A stretch of 64,000 bases of DNA, from NCBI GenBank assembly GCA_028345955.1, contig JAOMEO010000002.1, positions 1-64,000 on the forward strand, given 5' to 3'. A program made the translations under genes and the position numbers. This document shows, piece by piece, positions 15,755 to 25,006 of the stretch. The notes below the pieces were generated by a model that searched no databases, was not told the origin of the DNA, and was given only the letters and a program-made list of their open reading frames with translations. This DNA is from Candidatus Thioglobus sp. Its GTDB lineage: Bacteria > Pseudomonadota > Gammaproteobacteria > PS1 > Pseudothioglobaceae. The first letter of the stretch is position 1, and every line of letters begins with the position of its first letter.

Positions 15755-17128
15755 TTAATTATCAGATCCTGGACTAGCCATTCCTTCTGGGAATGCCTGA
15801 GCCGGAACCTTGACAGGGTCAAGTCCTTTGATCTGTACTGCATCTGGGACACGCAACATTCCTGCTGCACTCAACACCGTCGCTACAATGTAACCTGGTA
15901 CAAAACCAAGAAGGAACATTACAACAGCACCAACTAATTGTCCAAGGAAAGAGATAGTTGCTGTACCTTCAGGAGCGAAAGCCGCCAAAGCAGGATATCC
16001 AGAACCAAAGATACCTAGTACAAGAAGACCGAACAAACCTATCGTTCCGTGAATCGTAACGGCACCAACAGCATCATCGATGCCACGGGCCTCTAACCAA
16101 TCAGCACAAGGTTTTATAATGATACCGGCAACGGTAGCAATTATGAAAACGTGCGCTGGGAAGTAGATATCCAACCCTGCGGCAACAGAAATAATACCAG
16201 CAAGAGCGCCAGACATCATCCAGAAAGGATCTTTAGTGAAAATCCAAGCTCCGATAATACCGCCTGCAACAGCCATGACAACATTAAATCCAAGTGCCGA
16301 TAGTGTCATTGGTGTACCATAAATGGTTGTTGCATGTTCACCGTACCAACTCCATCCTTCGCCAGGCAAAATAATACAAGCCATCAAGAACCCAAAGAAA
16401 CCTACGATAATCAGCATCAAGCCAATCACGGTAGCCATCATATTATGTCCTGCGATATGGTTCGCCGAACCATCTGCATTGAATTTGCCTACACGAGGTC
16501 CTAATTTCATTAAGACACCGAGTGCGAAAAATCCAGCAACCGCATGAACCAAACCAGCGGCACCGAAATCATGATAACCCCATTGTGTAACTAGCCAGCC
16601 ATCAGCGTGCCATCCCCATGCCGCAGCAATACCCCAAGCAGCAGTGCCTAGTACAATCGCGCAGATTACAAAACCTACGGTCTGTACTCTTTCAATCAAA
16701 GCACCTGACATGATTGATGCGGTAGTCGCAGCAAACAGCGCAAAAGCGCCCCAGAAAACACCAGAGGCGTGATCTCCCGCATTAGGACCCATGTATTGGG
16801 CTGAATCGCCCCATGGTAAAGCAATCGCGTTAGCATAGGCAATACCAGATATTGCCATATAACCTTCCGATCCGGTGAATCCAGTTGGTAAGGCCCAATA
16901 GAACCACCAGCCAAACAGGTACCACGCTACAATCGTAAACGAGAAAGCCAAAAGATTTTTAATACCTGAAGACAATACATTCTTCACACGGGTTGCGCCC
17001 ATTTCATAGGACAAGAAACCAACATGAATCAACATCATCAGAGGTATTGATAAGAAGTAATATGTCTCAGCAAAAAATGTGTTTGTCACTTGTGCTGAGG
17101 CAATTACTTGTGCAAGTTGTTCTTCCAA
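15755..17128 (-). CDS. amt: Ammonium (possibly methylammonium) transporter
   Basis: 457 residues of the Amt/Mep/Rh family with about 11 membrane segments. Conserved pore features are GYHDFGAAGLVHAVAG (first pore histidine) and DDAVGAVTIHGTIGLFG (second pore histidine). The start is a TTG codon seven bases after AGGAG; no better ATG exists nearby. With methylamine assimilation genes a few kb away, ammonium released from amines, or methylammonium itself, may be a substrate. The operon partner is a 55-residue membrane protein rather than a PII protein. Confidence 0.92.
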   Translation of the reverse strand: MEEQLAQVIASAQVTNTFFAETYYFLSIPLMMLIHVGFLSYEMGATRVKNVLSSGIKNLLAFSFTIVAWYLFGWWFYWALPTGFTGSEGYMAISGIAYANAIALPWGDSAQYMGPNAGDHASGVFWGAFALFAATTASIMSGALIERVQTVGFVICAIVLGTAAWGIAAAWGWHADGWLVTQWGYHDFGAAGLVHAVAGFFALGVLMKLGPRVGKFNADGSANHIAGHNMMATVIGLMLIIVGFFGFLMACIILPGEGWSWYGEHATTIYGTPMTLSALGFNVVMAVAGGIIGAWIFTKDPFWMMSGALAGIISVAAGLDIYFPAHVFIIATVAGIIIKPCADWLEARGIDDAVGAVTIHGTIGLFGLLVLGIFGSGYPALAAFAPEGTATISFLGQLVGAVVMFLLGFVPGYIVATVLSAAGMLRVPDAVQIKGLDPVKVPAQAFPEGMASPGSDN

Positions 17129-17388
17129 AACAATTCTCCTTTTGTTAAAAAATAAAAAACATCTCCCTTTTTCTTAGCAGGAAAAAAACAACCCTACTAA
17201 CAGAAAGAGTATATAGTATCGCACAAATCAAATCTAGTAAATTTATCTTTAATTTGAACTTTAAAAAGATAAAAATCAAAGAAATTTGTGTCAATGAAGG
17301 TTGTTTATTGACCTACTAATTTCAGTTTAATTTAATCTCAAAAAGTTTAATTTCACTATATGAAATATTAAGAAATTTTTTTATGTAT

Positions 17389-18162
17389 TTAAGACTGTTT
17401 TAGAAGAAATTCGCGAACCTTTTCTCCAACTTCATGAGGTGCTTCGATCAATAGTGAATGCTTGTAATTCTTTAAAATACAGAGCTCAGAGTTTGACAAG
17501 CTGTCTGCAATTAGATGGTTAAGTCTAGGACTGCATCCGCCATCATTTTCGCCCGTAAGTACGAGACATGAGTGCTTAATTTTATTCAACCAGGGTGACA
17601 TTTCTGTTTCAGCATATATCCGAAATACGTCCAAAAAAACCTCCACGTCTGTTTCCAGAACTTGCTGCAAACGGAACTCTACGTCAGCAGATCTTTGCTT
17701 TATAAATTTGTCGGTAAACCATCTCTCAGTAAGAGTAGTCAAGATAGGACCAATCCCCTTTTCTCTCATACTTTCAAGTACAGCTTGAACTTTATTTTTA
17801 TCTACCAATGTTCGAAATGCGGCTGTACTAAGCAAGGAAACAGATTTAACATTTTCAGGAAAAGATAAGGCGTAGGCTGGACCAATCATGCCACCCAATG
17901 AATGACCAACAATATGAATCTTTTGGATATTTAGTTTTTGTCTAAGCGTTTCTAGATCATTAACCAAGTCTTCCAAACTGTATGGCATAAATCCTTTGGG
18001 TGAATCACCATGTCCCCTTAAATCATAACTGATACAAGTAAAATCCTTCTCCAAGTATTTGCAAACTTCATTCCAAGAAGTTTTACGTGCGCCAATGCCA
18101 TGTACAAAAAATACTGCAGGTCCAGAACCTTTAATAGAATAACTACAATCAACACTATCCAT
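17389..18162 (-). CDS. Alpha/beta hydrolase
   Basis: 257 residues with the full hydrolase pattern: oxyanion HGIGARKTSW, strand YDLRGHGDSPKG, nucleophile elbow GHSLGGM, acid region LTGENDGGCS and catalytic histidine in NYKHSLLIEAP. It resembles enol-lactonase/esterase-type members, but the substrate cannot be told from sequence. The 260-bp gap to the divergent-direction neighbour amt shows only A/T-rich DNA. Confidence 0.88.
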   Translation of the reverse strand: MDSVDCSYSIKGSGPAVFFVHGIGARKTSWNEVCKYLEKDFTCISYDLRGHGDSPKGFMPYSLEDLVNDLETLRQKLNIQKIHIVGHSLGGMIGPAYALSFPENVKSVSLLSTAAFRTLVDKNKVQAVLESMREKGIGPILTTLTERWFTDKFIKQRSADVEFRLQQVLETDVEVFLDVFRIYAETEMSPWLNKIKHSCLVLTGENDGGCSPRLNHLIADSLSNSELCILKNYKHSLLIEAPHEVGEKVREFLLKQS

Positions 18163-18227
18163 TATTACTCACCTAGGCATTTGTTGATAACAAAATTCAA
18201 AATGAAAAAATAACATTGGTATCTACC

Positions 18228-19244
18228 TTATGAAAAATGAAGTGCCACCTTCTCTGCAAAGTGCTGAATTGATACCATAGTATCTTTGTGACTGGCGCCA
18301 AAATTCATGTTGAGTATAACACGATCAATGCCTGCTTCTTGGTATGGTGAAAGTTTTTCAATCATTTCATCAGATGTACAAATTAGCAAGCTTTCTGATA
18401 ATTCTTCGACACTTTGTTTTCTGGGTAAAACTTTAATCATGCCATTACTAACTATGCCTGGGCCTGTAAAAACATTATCAAATCTAGAATAGTATTCATA
18501 AGCCATCTCAATTTTCTCTTTTCTATCTGATTCATTTTTGGCTATAAAAGCAACTCTAGAAAGAGATAAAGTTAAATCCTTACCTTGATCTCCCAGCTCA
18601 GTTTTACCTCGCGTAAATCCATCTACTTGGTCCAACATGAGTTGGTGGTCACCAGAAAGAGGTGTTGTCATAATATGAAAGCCTTTTTTTGTACAAGCAT
18701 AAATCCCCTCTGGATTGAGAACGGCCATCATGATGTCAGGTCCATTCTTAGTCATTGGACGAGGCATCACCGTCAATGATTCAAAATTATAGTACTGACC
18801 CTTCCATGAAACTTCCTCTTCTGATAGAAGTACTCTTAATACATCAAGTGACTCATTAAACTTGTCTCTACTATCTTCAAGAGGCGAACCTAAGAGCGCC
18901 ATTTCACATGCGAATGCACCCCTCCCAACGCCTAAAATTAATCGGTCATCTGTAAACATTTGAGAAGCGATCACCTCACCCGCAAAAATTCTCATATCAT
19001 GAATCGGTAGGACGGCTACTGCAGTGATTATTTTAATATTTTTTGTAGCTTCCGCAATTTTTACGGCAAACTGAAGTGGCGCTGGCATCATTAAGATATT
19101 GATTAAATGGTGCTCTGTCAGACCTACACTATCATACCCACCCTGATCACAAAGAATTGCTTGCTCGAACATGTCCTGATATAGCCGATGCCCGGTGTAC
19201 TCTTTGACCTTTAAATAGGCTGACAATTGTTGGCAAAACTTCAT
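18228..19244 (-). CDS. LLM-class flavin-dependent oxidoreductase (luciferase-like)
   Basis: 338 residues of the bacterial luciferase-like monooxygenase fold: YDSVGLTEHHL near the N terminus, MMPAPLQFAVKIAEATKNI, then RLILGVGRGAF, typical of the flavin site in this superfamily. These enzymes use reduced FMN or F420. It lies upstream of the alpha/beta hydrolase gene in the same direction with a 65-bp gap, a pairing consistent with a small catabolic unit of unknown substrate. Confidence 0.85.
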   Translation of the reverse strand: MKFCQQLSAYLKVKEYTGHRLYQDMFEQAILCDQGGYDSVGLTEHHLINILMMPAPLQFAVKIAEATKNIKIITAVAVLPIHDMRIFAGEVIASQMFTDDRLILGVGRGAFACEMALLGSPLEDSRDKFNESLDVLRVLLSEEEVSWKGQYYNFESLTVMPRPMTKNGPDIMMAVLNPEGIYACTKKGFHIMTTPLSGDHQLMLDQVDGFTRGKTELGDQGKDLTLSLSRVAFIAKNESDRKEKIEMAYEYYSRFDNVFTGPGIVSNGMIKVLPRKQSVEELSESLLICTSDEMIEKLSPYQEAGIDRVILNMNFGASHKDTMVSIQHFAEKVALHFS

Positions 19245-19290
19245 AAGACCTGCTTTTAAAAAAACATTAATACATTTCTAATAAATTTAT

Positions 19291-19773
19291 TTAGGTGTTA
19301 TTCTTTATATCTAATTCAAGCAAATAAGGAGCAACAAAGCCTTTATATTGTTGCTTTTTATCGATTGCAAGATCCTTCCAACCACCAATCTTTCCTCGAC
19401 AATCTTTTACACCACACAAACATTTGCTTGGAAAATGTCCAACATCATAATTCTGCATGGCGTAGTCAAACGTAATCTCCTCGCCAGCTGTGATATCTTG
19501 CATTGCAACGTAATCATGTGCACCAGTTTCATTTAACCTGATACCACAATTAGGTCTACATGAATGGTTAACTAGTGCCATAAAACCAATCGGAGTAACG
19601 AATTCGTTTTCCCCAATCTGAGAAGCATGCTCATGATTGATATTAGTGATCTTGTCTATAACTCCCCTCATCACAACTTCTCCTTGACTATAAGAACACT
19701 TTGTAATAATTCCAGCGCCTCGGTCTTCAGAGTTTTTTAACTCAAAATTATTGTCCTGACTACTAGCTTCCAT
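19291..19773 (-). CDS. SET-domain protein (putative protein-lysine methyltransferase)
   Basis: About 160 residues from the ATG at 19773; the ORF-track start is an upstream TTG. It carries the SET signatures NHSCRPNCGI and GEEITFDYAM and a post-SET cysteine cluster CLCGVKDCRG that would bind zinc. SET enzymes transfer methyl from SAM to lysine, but the target in bacteria is generally unknown. The gene overlaps the end of def by 11 bp, implying coupled expression with peptide deformylase. The N-terminal part of the fold is compact. Confidence 0.85.
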   Translation of the reverse strand: MEASSQDNNFELKNSEDRGAGIITKCSYSQGEVVMRGVIDKITNINHEHASQIGENEFVTPIGFMALVNHSCRPNCGIRLNETGAHDYVAMQDITAGEEITFDYAMQNYDVGHFPSKCLCGVKDCRGKIGGWKDLAIDKKQQYKGFVAPYLLELDIKNNT

Positions 19774-20335
19774 ACTGCTCAACAATAGTCATAACTTTTT
19801 CTTTAAAGGCTTCTTCATGATGAACTGCAAATTCTTCTAAAGTAGATAAAGAGTTTGCACCTTTCAAGTGGTCGGTAAAAAGTAGGCCGTCAAGGTGGTC
19901 AAGCTCATGCTGAAATGTACCTGCACTGATACCTTTAGAAACAAAATTGACGCTTTCACCATTCCGGTCTAAACCCTCTACCTTAATCTCAGGGCAACGC
20001 TCTACTTGACCTCTAAGGTTTGGTACTGACAAACAACCCTCATAAACAGTAATTTTTTTGTTCGTTAAAAAAGTAATTTTAGGGTTAATTAGAATGGTTA
20101 ATGGAATGTCGGGCTTATAAGGATAGCGAGGATTTTTTTTAACTTCAATTACGCAAACTCTTAGTGGCACAGCAATTTGTGTTGCAGCCAGTCCAGCTCC
20201 ATTTGCATATCTCATTGTATCAATTAGGTCATCAACGAGTCGTTGAATTTCTTTTGAAGCAATATTAGCTTTCGGAACAGTCTTGGCTACTTCACGTAAA
20301 TCAGGGTGACCTATTTCAATTATTTTTCTGATCAT
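19763..20335 (-). CDS. def: Peptide deformylase
   Basis: 190 residues with all three catalytic motifs: GAGLAATQI, EGCLSVP and QHELDHLDG (metal ligands Cys and two His, catalytic Glu). It removes the formyl group from nascent proteins. It is not next to fmt as the main copy usually is, and instead lies in a cluster with an amidotransferase, a Cys-rich protein and a SET protein, so it may be a second deformylase copy. Other copies cannot be checked here. Confidence 0.92.
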   Translation of the reverse strand: MIRKIIEIGHPDLREVAKTVPKANIASKEIQRLVDDLIDTMRYANGAGLAATQIAVPLRVCVIEVKKNPRYPYKPDIPLTILINPKITFLTNKKITVYEGCLSVPNLRGQVERCPEIKVEGLDRNGESVNFVSKGISAGTFQHELDHLDGLLFTDHLKGANSLSTLEEFAVHHEEAFKEKVMTIVEQYGS

Positions 20336-20361
20336 CTATTGACCTCTCTATGATAGTTTAA

Positions 20362-20712
20362 CTAGTAAGGACAATTCTGGCAATCGTTACCACAACATTC
20401 ACCACGCTTAATATGGTGCCACTTACTAAAAACATAGAGGTCGTTGACTACTTTAAAATCAACACCCTTAATAAGTTCAGATTGATTCCTGTACGGTTCA
20501 GCAAGTGTCAACATTCGATCAATTCCATTCTCATTAATGAGTTCACCAATTCGACTATCAATTGAATCAGAAAGACAAGCTGGGCAGCGACAGTCTTTAT
20601 CGAATTCGAGTGGCATTATTGGTGGAAATGATACGCACCAACAATTACCCGGTTCAAAACCAGCTCCGCAACCAAATTCTTCATTACAAATCGAACATTT
20701 TTTTTGATTCAT
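20362..20712 (-). CDS. Cysteine-rich CWC-type protein with C-terminal DUF5522-like motif
   Basis: 116 residues. The N-terminal half reads CSICNEEFGCGAGFEPGNCWC...CRCPAC, the spacing of cysteine-rich CWC proteins. The C terminus, YVFSKWHHIKRGECCGNDCQNCPY, matches the small DUF5522 pattern that is often a separate protein. Both halves should bind metal. It shares a TAATG junction with the upstream amidotransferase gene and precedes def by 26 bp. Function is unknown; the domain fusion is the notable point. Confidence 0.8.
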   Translation of the reverse strand: MNQKKCSICNEEFGCGAGFEPGNCWCVSFPPIMPLEFDKDCRCPACLSDSIDSRIGELINENGIDRMLTLAEPYRNQSELIKGVDFKVVNDLYVFSKWHHIKRGECCGNDCQNCPY

Positions 20713-21449
20713 TAATAATTGGTATTACTTGAATTGAAAACCAGGTTACACCAGTTTTCGAATAAGATTAACGAGGCTGCGTTGTTAGTAGGTAAATTTT
20801 CAGTGATACTGGATTTGAAATAATCAAGACTTCCAGCACCTAATAAGTCTTCAATAGCTTCTGGTATGCCTGGAATTTTCAACCAACCATCTAGGGTATG
20901 ATCACATACTTCAGGGTGAAACTGACAAGAGTAGGCGAATTCTCCAAGTTGCATAACATGGTTTTGACAAATACCCGACGTTGCTAGAATAACTGCCCCC
21001 TTAGGCGCCTCAACTACTTCCACTAAATGTACGTTGACCCATTTATCTGACTTTCTAAAATTCTTTAAGAGTGGGTGATTTAATCCCTCTTCAGTAGGTT
21101 CTATTCCAAACAAACCGACCTCATAATTATCAGTTTTTTCGGCTCTACCACCTAAAGCCTCTGCAACCAACTGATGGCCAAGACATATACCCAGAAAAGG
21201 CATATTTAGATCCTTTACTGCATGGAGTATTGCTTGTTTTTCTTCAATCAACCAGGGATATTTATCTTCCTCCCAAACATTCATGGAGCCACCCATTACC
21301 CAAAGGCCATTGAACTGAGTCAAATCAGGAATTTCGTCTCCTGCATGGAGGTCTATTTCAACAAAATTAATACCTTGTTTAACAGTATAGTCACGAAATA
21401 TGCCAGGATTTTGACACGACATATGTTTAAAAACGAGGATGTTTTTCAT
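20712..21449 (-). CDS. Class I glutamine amidotransferase-like protein
   Basis: About 245 residues from the ATG at 21449; an adjacent upstream TTG is also possible. The class I triad is visible: LGICLGHQLVAEALGG (nucleophile Cys) and CQFHPEVCDH (His and Glu). Stand-alone members include GMP-synthase-like and gamma-glutamyl-polyamine hydrolases. No synthetase partner is adjacent, so the substrate is open. It heads the GATase/CWC/def/SET cluster. Confidence 0.85.
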   Translation of the reverse strand: MKNILVFKHMSCQNPGIFRDYTVKQGINFVEIDLHAGDEIPDLTQFNGLWVMGGSMNVWEEDKYPWLIEEKQAILHAVKDLNMPFLGICLGHQLVAEALGGRAEKTDNYEVGLFGIEPTEEGLNHPLLKNFRKSDKWVNVHLVEVVEAPKGAVILATSGICQNHVMQLGEFAYSCQFHPEVCDHTLDGWLKIPGIPEAIEDLLGAGSLDYFKSSITENLPTNNAASLILFENWCNLVFNSSNTNY

Positions 21450-21581
21450 CAATTTGTTAATTCCTTGAAGATTGCAGTTTTAAGACTATATTTTAAGTAA
21501 TGTGACTTAAAACAGTAGCAATAATATACATATTCGATTGAGATTAATTCAATTCAAATATCGCAAATCATAAAAAGTGCT

Positions 21582-22415
21582 ATGATAGATTTAGATATGC
21601 AAATTGAAGATTTAAAACTCGGAAACCAATATTCAAATGAGGAGGTTCGTTCGACTTTCCGTTGCTCTTTGCAGTCTGGAATGAATAAATCCAATACGAC
21701 AAACACAATCGTCTTAATTATTAACCATGTTAAATCCATTTACCATGATAGATGGCTTGATAACAAAGTCCATCATATTGGCAAGGGCCAGGTTGGTGAC
21801 CAGACAATGACACGTGAAAATAAAATCCTCTCCGAGTCACAAACTAATGGTGTAACTCCTCATCTATTTGAAGTGTTTAGGACAGGAATCTATATTTATC
21901 GTGGTCAAGTCCATCTATACGAAAAGCCCTACCAAAAAGAACAACTCGACAAAAACGGAAAGACTAGAAAGGTTTGGGTTTTCCCGTTGGAGTTTGATGA
22001 TAATTCTAGACCGATTGAGAATTCTGAAATTGAAGATCTTTTCCGAGTCAAATTCAATAAAGCTCAAAAACTTAGCAATGAAAAATTAGAAGATAAAGCA
22101 AACAACTTGCCAGATGTACTTGGATTCAGAGAAGTCACTACCGTGCGTAACCAAAGAAACCCTTATGTCGTTGCCTACACTTTAAGAAGAGCTAATGGTA
22201 TCTGTGAGTTATGTGAACAACCAGCGCCTTTTAATAGGGGCAATGGTGAACCCTTTCTTGAAGTACACCATATTAAGCATTTAGAAGATGGTGGAAATGA
22301 TATGACAGAAAATGCTGTTGCGTTATGCCCAAACTGCCACCGCATGATGCACTCACTGAATAGAAAAAGTGACATTGACATATTGATTCTGGCCAACAAA
22401 AATAAGAAAATATAA
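21582..22415 (+). CDS. HNH endonuclease with N-terminal putative modified-DNA-binding domain
   Basis: 277 residues. The C terminus (about 205-270) has a complete HNH site with zinc cysteines: ICELCEQPAP, LEVHHIKHLEDGGND, NAVALCPNCHRMMH. The N-terminal part contains HHIGKGQVGDQ, HLFEVF, YIYRGQVHLYEKPYQKEQ and KVWVFPLEF. This resembles the SRA/YDG-like reader found in McrA-type, modification-dependent restriction nucleases. It stands alone with no methyltransferase nearby, which fits a type IV system acting on modified phage DNA. Reader specificity is inferred. Confidence 0.75.
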   Translation: MIDLDMQIEDLKLGNQYSNEEVRSTFRCSLQSGMNKSNTTNTIVLIINHVKSIYHDRWLDNKVHHIGKGQVGDQTMTRENKILSESQTNGVTPHLFEVFRTGIYIYRGQVHLYEKPYQKEQLDKNGKTRKVWVFPLEFDDNSRPIENSEIEDLFRVKFNKAQKLSNEKLEDKANNLPDVLGFREVTTVRNQRNPYVVAYTLRRANGICELCEQPAPFNRGNGEPFLEVHHIKHLEDGGNDMTENAVALCPNCHRMMHSLNRKSDIDILILANKNKKI

Positions 22416-22420
22416 TATAT

Positions 22421-23296
22421 ATGGCAATTAAGAATGTAGAAGCTGTAATACCACCCAATAAACCTCATTTTGTAGGGGATGGTTTTCGAGTTCATGGATT
22501 TATTCCTGGTAAACATCCATTAAGTATGAAGCGTATGAGCCCGTTCTTGTTACTGGACTATAATGCCAAAGTCAACTTTCCACCTTCAGAAACACCTAGA
22601 GGCGTAGGAGTGCACCCACACAGGGGATTTGAGACGGTTACCATTGCCTACAAAGGTAAAGTTGCTCACCATGATAGTGGTGGTGGTGGTGGTGTAATCA
22701 GTGAAGGTGATGTTCAATGGATGACTGCAGCCTCAGGCATTTTGCATAAAGAATTCCATGAGGAAGGTTACAGTAAGAAAGGTGGTGATTTTCAGATGGT
22801 ACAGCTTTGGGTCAATCTTCCAGCAAAAGACAAAATGTCAGAACCTAAATACCAAGCCATAAAAAATGAAGATATGACAAAGCTAGAGTTGAAGAATAAT
22901 GCTGGAACCTTAGAAATTATTGCTGGTAGTTATAGTGATGCTAAAGGAACAGCTACCACATTTACACCAATCAATCTTTTTAATGCATACCTTAAAAAGG
23001 ATGGAGATATTTCATTCAGTTTTGCCGAGAATGACAATACTGCATTATTGGTTATAGAAGGTAATATTACTGTTAATAATACTGATAAAGCTCCCACGGA
23101 CCATTTTGTGTTGTTCACAAATAAGGGAGAAGATTTTACTGTTCGAGCTGATGAAGATGCCCTGGTGCTTGTACTTAGCGGGCAGCCGATTGATGAGCCT
23201 ATTGCTTCATATGGACCATTTGTGATGAATACCGATGAAGAAATTATGCAGGCTGTTAAAGATTTTCAAAATGGAAAATTTGGCTACTTAGATTAG
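22421..23296 (+). CDS. Pirin family protein
   Basis: 291 residues of the bicupin pirin fold. The N-terminal metal site is visible in HPHRGFETVTI and EGDVQWMTAASGILHKEFH. The C-terminal cupin is more divergent. Bacterial pirins include quercetin dioxygenases and regulators of central metabolism; specific function is unknown. It starts five bases after the HNH gene stop and so is probably co-transcribed with it. Confidence 0.9.
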   Translation: MAIKNVEAVIPPNKPHFVGDGFRVHGFIPGKHPLSMKRMSPFLLLDYNAKVNFPPSETPRGVGVHPHRGFETVTIAYKGKVAHHDSGGGGGVISEGDVQWMTAASGILHKEFHEEGYSKKGGDFQMVQLWVNLPAKDKMSEPKYQAIKNEDMTKLELKNNAGTLEIIAGSYSDAKGTATTFTPINLFNAYLKKDGDISFSFAENDNTALLVIEGNITVNNTDKAPTDHFVLFTNKGEDFTVRADEDALVLVLSGQPIDEPIASYGPFVMNTDEEIMQAVKDFQNGKFGYLD

Positions 23297-23318
23297 GTCA
23301 GAAAGTTAAAGCCATAGA

Positions 23319-23395
23319 TGGTCGGGACGAGAGGATTTGAACCTCTGACCACTTGACCCCCAGTCAAGTACGCTACCAGACTGCGCCACGCCCCG
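23319..23395 (-). tRNA. tRNA-Pro (anticodon GGG)
   Basis: On the minus strand a full 77-nt cloverleaf: acceptor CGGGGCG, D-arm GGCGCAGTCTGGTAGC, anticodon arm CTTGACTGGGGGTCAAG, T-arm AGAGGTTCAAATCCTCT, encoded CCA. The anticodon loop CTGGGGG gives GGG, reading proline CCC. Confidence 0.95.
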
Positions 23396-23404
23396 AAATG
23401 ACAA

Positions 23405-23689
23405 TTACTTTTCCCGATTTATGAACTTACCATAAGCAAAACCAACAATAAAAGCTATTAAGCCAAAAGGCAGTGTTCTAGACAACCACGTAAATAAATG
23501 AGCTGCGTCCGGAATTAATAGGAATTGAGGCATCGTAACTGAAGTTGATATAAAGAGACTCCAGGCAAAAAAGAGCTGCGCATAGTCTAAGGGTATGTTC
23601 CCAGAGTCTGTTTTTGGCTTTACAAGTCTAAAAAAAAGGTAACCAAAACCAACTGAAACAACTACTGCAAAAACTTCAATAAATCCCAT
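23405..23689 (-). CDS. Small membrane protein of unknown function
   Basis: 94 residues with two or three hydrophobic segments (VFAVVVSVGFGYLFF, YAQLFFAWSLFIS, LPFGLIAFIVGFAYG). No family is recognised. It follows the moeB-like gene on the same strand. Confidence 0.65.
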   Translation of the reverse strand: MGFIEVFAVVVSVGFGYLFFRLVKPKTDSGNIPLDYAQLFFAWSLFISTSVTMPQFLLIPDAAHLFTWLSRTLPFGLIAFIVGFAYGKFINREK

Positions 23690-23726
23690 TCTAAAACCTC
23701 CAATTTTGTTACACCTTAAAAAAAAT

Positions 23727-24473
23727 TTAATTCAAGCCACATATAGGGCACTCAGAGTCCTTAGCTATTTTAACTTTTCTAAAACTAAGGTCTAGACCAT
23801 CAATCAACAACAATTCTCCACAAAGCTGTTCACCTAGTCTTAGTAATACTTTAATCGCTTGCAGAGCTTGTATTGTCCCAACAAGTCCGGCAACGGGTGC
23901 TAAAACACCATTTTCTACGCAGCTTTCATGACTATCACCCTGTTCAGAGTATAGGCACTGATAGCAAGGTTTATCTACTTCATATCCTTTAAAAACTGAT
24001 ATTTGGCCCTCGAAACGAATCACTGCTGCAGAAATTAGCGGTTTATGATATTCAACACATGCTTTGTTAATTTCAAAGCGACTTTCAAAGTTATCAGTAC
24101 CATCCAAGACTATGTCCACATCTTTTATTAAAGAGGTAAGATTGTCACTATGTATTATCTCATTGGCAACCGTTACCTTGATGTTGGGATTTAACTCTAG
24201 TAGTTTAGCCTTAGCAGAATTAACTTTGTCGTCGCCTATATCTACAGTTCGATGAATAATTTGGCGTTGTAAGTTCGACAATTCTACTTGATCAAAGTCA
24301 GCGATAATTAAATGACCCACTCCTGCTGCTGCCAAGTACAATGCTGTCGGTGAACCCAAACCACCCATTCCAATAATTAGCATTGTGGAATCGATTATTT
24401 TTTGTTGACCTCCAGCATCAATTTGAGGCAACATAATTTGCTTAGAGTATCTCAGTAAATCCTGGTCGTTCAT
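23727..24473 (-). CDS. moeB: ThiF/MoeB family adenylyltransferase
   Basis: 248 residues with the nucleotide loop GMGGLGSPTALYLAAAGVG, the FDQVELSNLQRQIIH segment and GTDNFESRFEIN. The zinc cysteine pairs are CYQCLY and CPICG. It activates the C-terminal glycine of a ubiquitin-like sulfur carrier (MoaD or ThiS). Without moaD, thiS or moeA beside it, the choice between molybdopterin and thiamine synthesis is open. It starts 9 bp after msrA stops. Confidence 0.88.
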   Translation of the reverse strand: MNDQDLLRYSKQIMLPQIDAGGQQKIIDSTMLIIGMGGLGSPTALYLAAAGVGHLIIADFDQVELSNLQRQIIHRTVDIGDDKVNSAKAKLLELNPNIKVTVANEIIHSDNLTSLIKDVDIVLDGTDNFESRFEINKACVEYHKPLISAAVIRFEGQISVFKGYEVDKPCYQCLYSEQGDSHESCVENGVLAPVAGLVGTIQALQAIKVLLRLGEQLCGELLLIDGLDLSFRKVKIAKDSECPICGLN

Positions 24474-24482
24474 CTAAATCTT

Positions 24483-24968
24483 CTATTTGAAATACTTGTC
24501 AATCTTAGGCAATATGACTAACTGACAGTAAGGTTGGTTAGGGTTATTATTATAGTAGTTTTGATGATAACTCTCAGCTGGATAAAAAACATCCAATGGG
24601 CTAATCTCAGTTACCGCATCTGGTATCGAGTTTATAACTGATACGGTTTGCTCTCTTTGATTTATATCAGTATAGAATACTGCTGAACGGTACTGAGTGC
24701 CTCTGTCAGAACCCTGTTGGTTAAGGCTCGTTGGATCGTGAGTCTCAACAAAGACCTCAAGTAAGTCAGCAAAAGAAATTTGTTGCTCATCAAATTCAAT
24801 TTTTAAAACTTCTGCGTGACCACTTAGGCCACTACATACCTCTTCATAGGTTGGATTTAGTGTCGACCCATTACAATACCCATTCGTCAATTCATTGACA
24901 CCATCAATGCGCTGAAATATAGCCTCTACACACCAAAAACATCCACCGGCAAAGTAAGCTGTTTGCAT
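24483..24968 (-). CDS. msrA: Peptide methionine sulfoxide reductase MsrA
   Basis: 161 residues. The catalytic motif FAGGCFWCVEAIF is near the N terminus, followed by NGYCNGSTLNPTYEEVCSG, LLEVFVETHDPTSLNQQGSDRGTQYRSA and YHQNYY. It repairs oxidised methionine (S-sulfoxide). No MsrB domain is fused. It forms an operon with moeB. Confidence 0.95.
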   Translation of the reverse strand: MQTAYFAGGCFWCVEAIFQRIDGVNELTNGYCNGSTLNPTYEEVCSGLSGHAEVLKIEFDEQQISFADLLEVFVETHDPTSLNQQGSDRGTQYRSAVFYTDINQREQTVSVINSIPDAVTEISPLDVFYPAESYHQNYYNNNPNQPYCQLVILPKIDKYFK

Positions 24969-25006
24969 CTATGATTATTAATTAATAAAAGAATATAGTA
25001 TATCTG

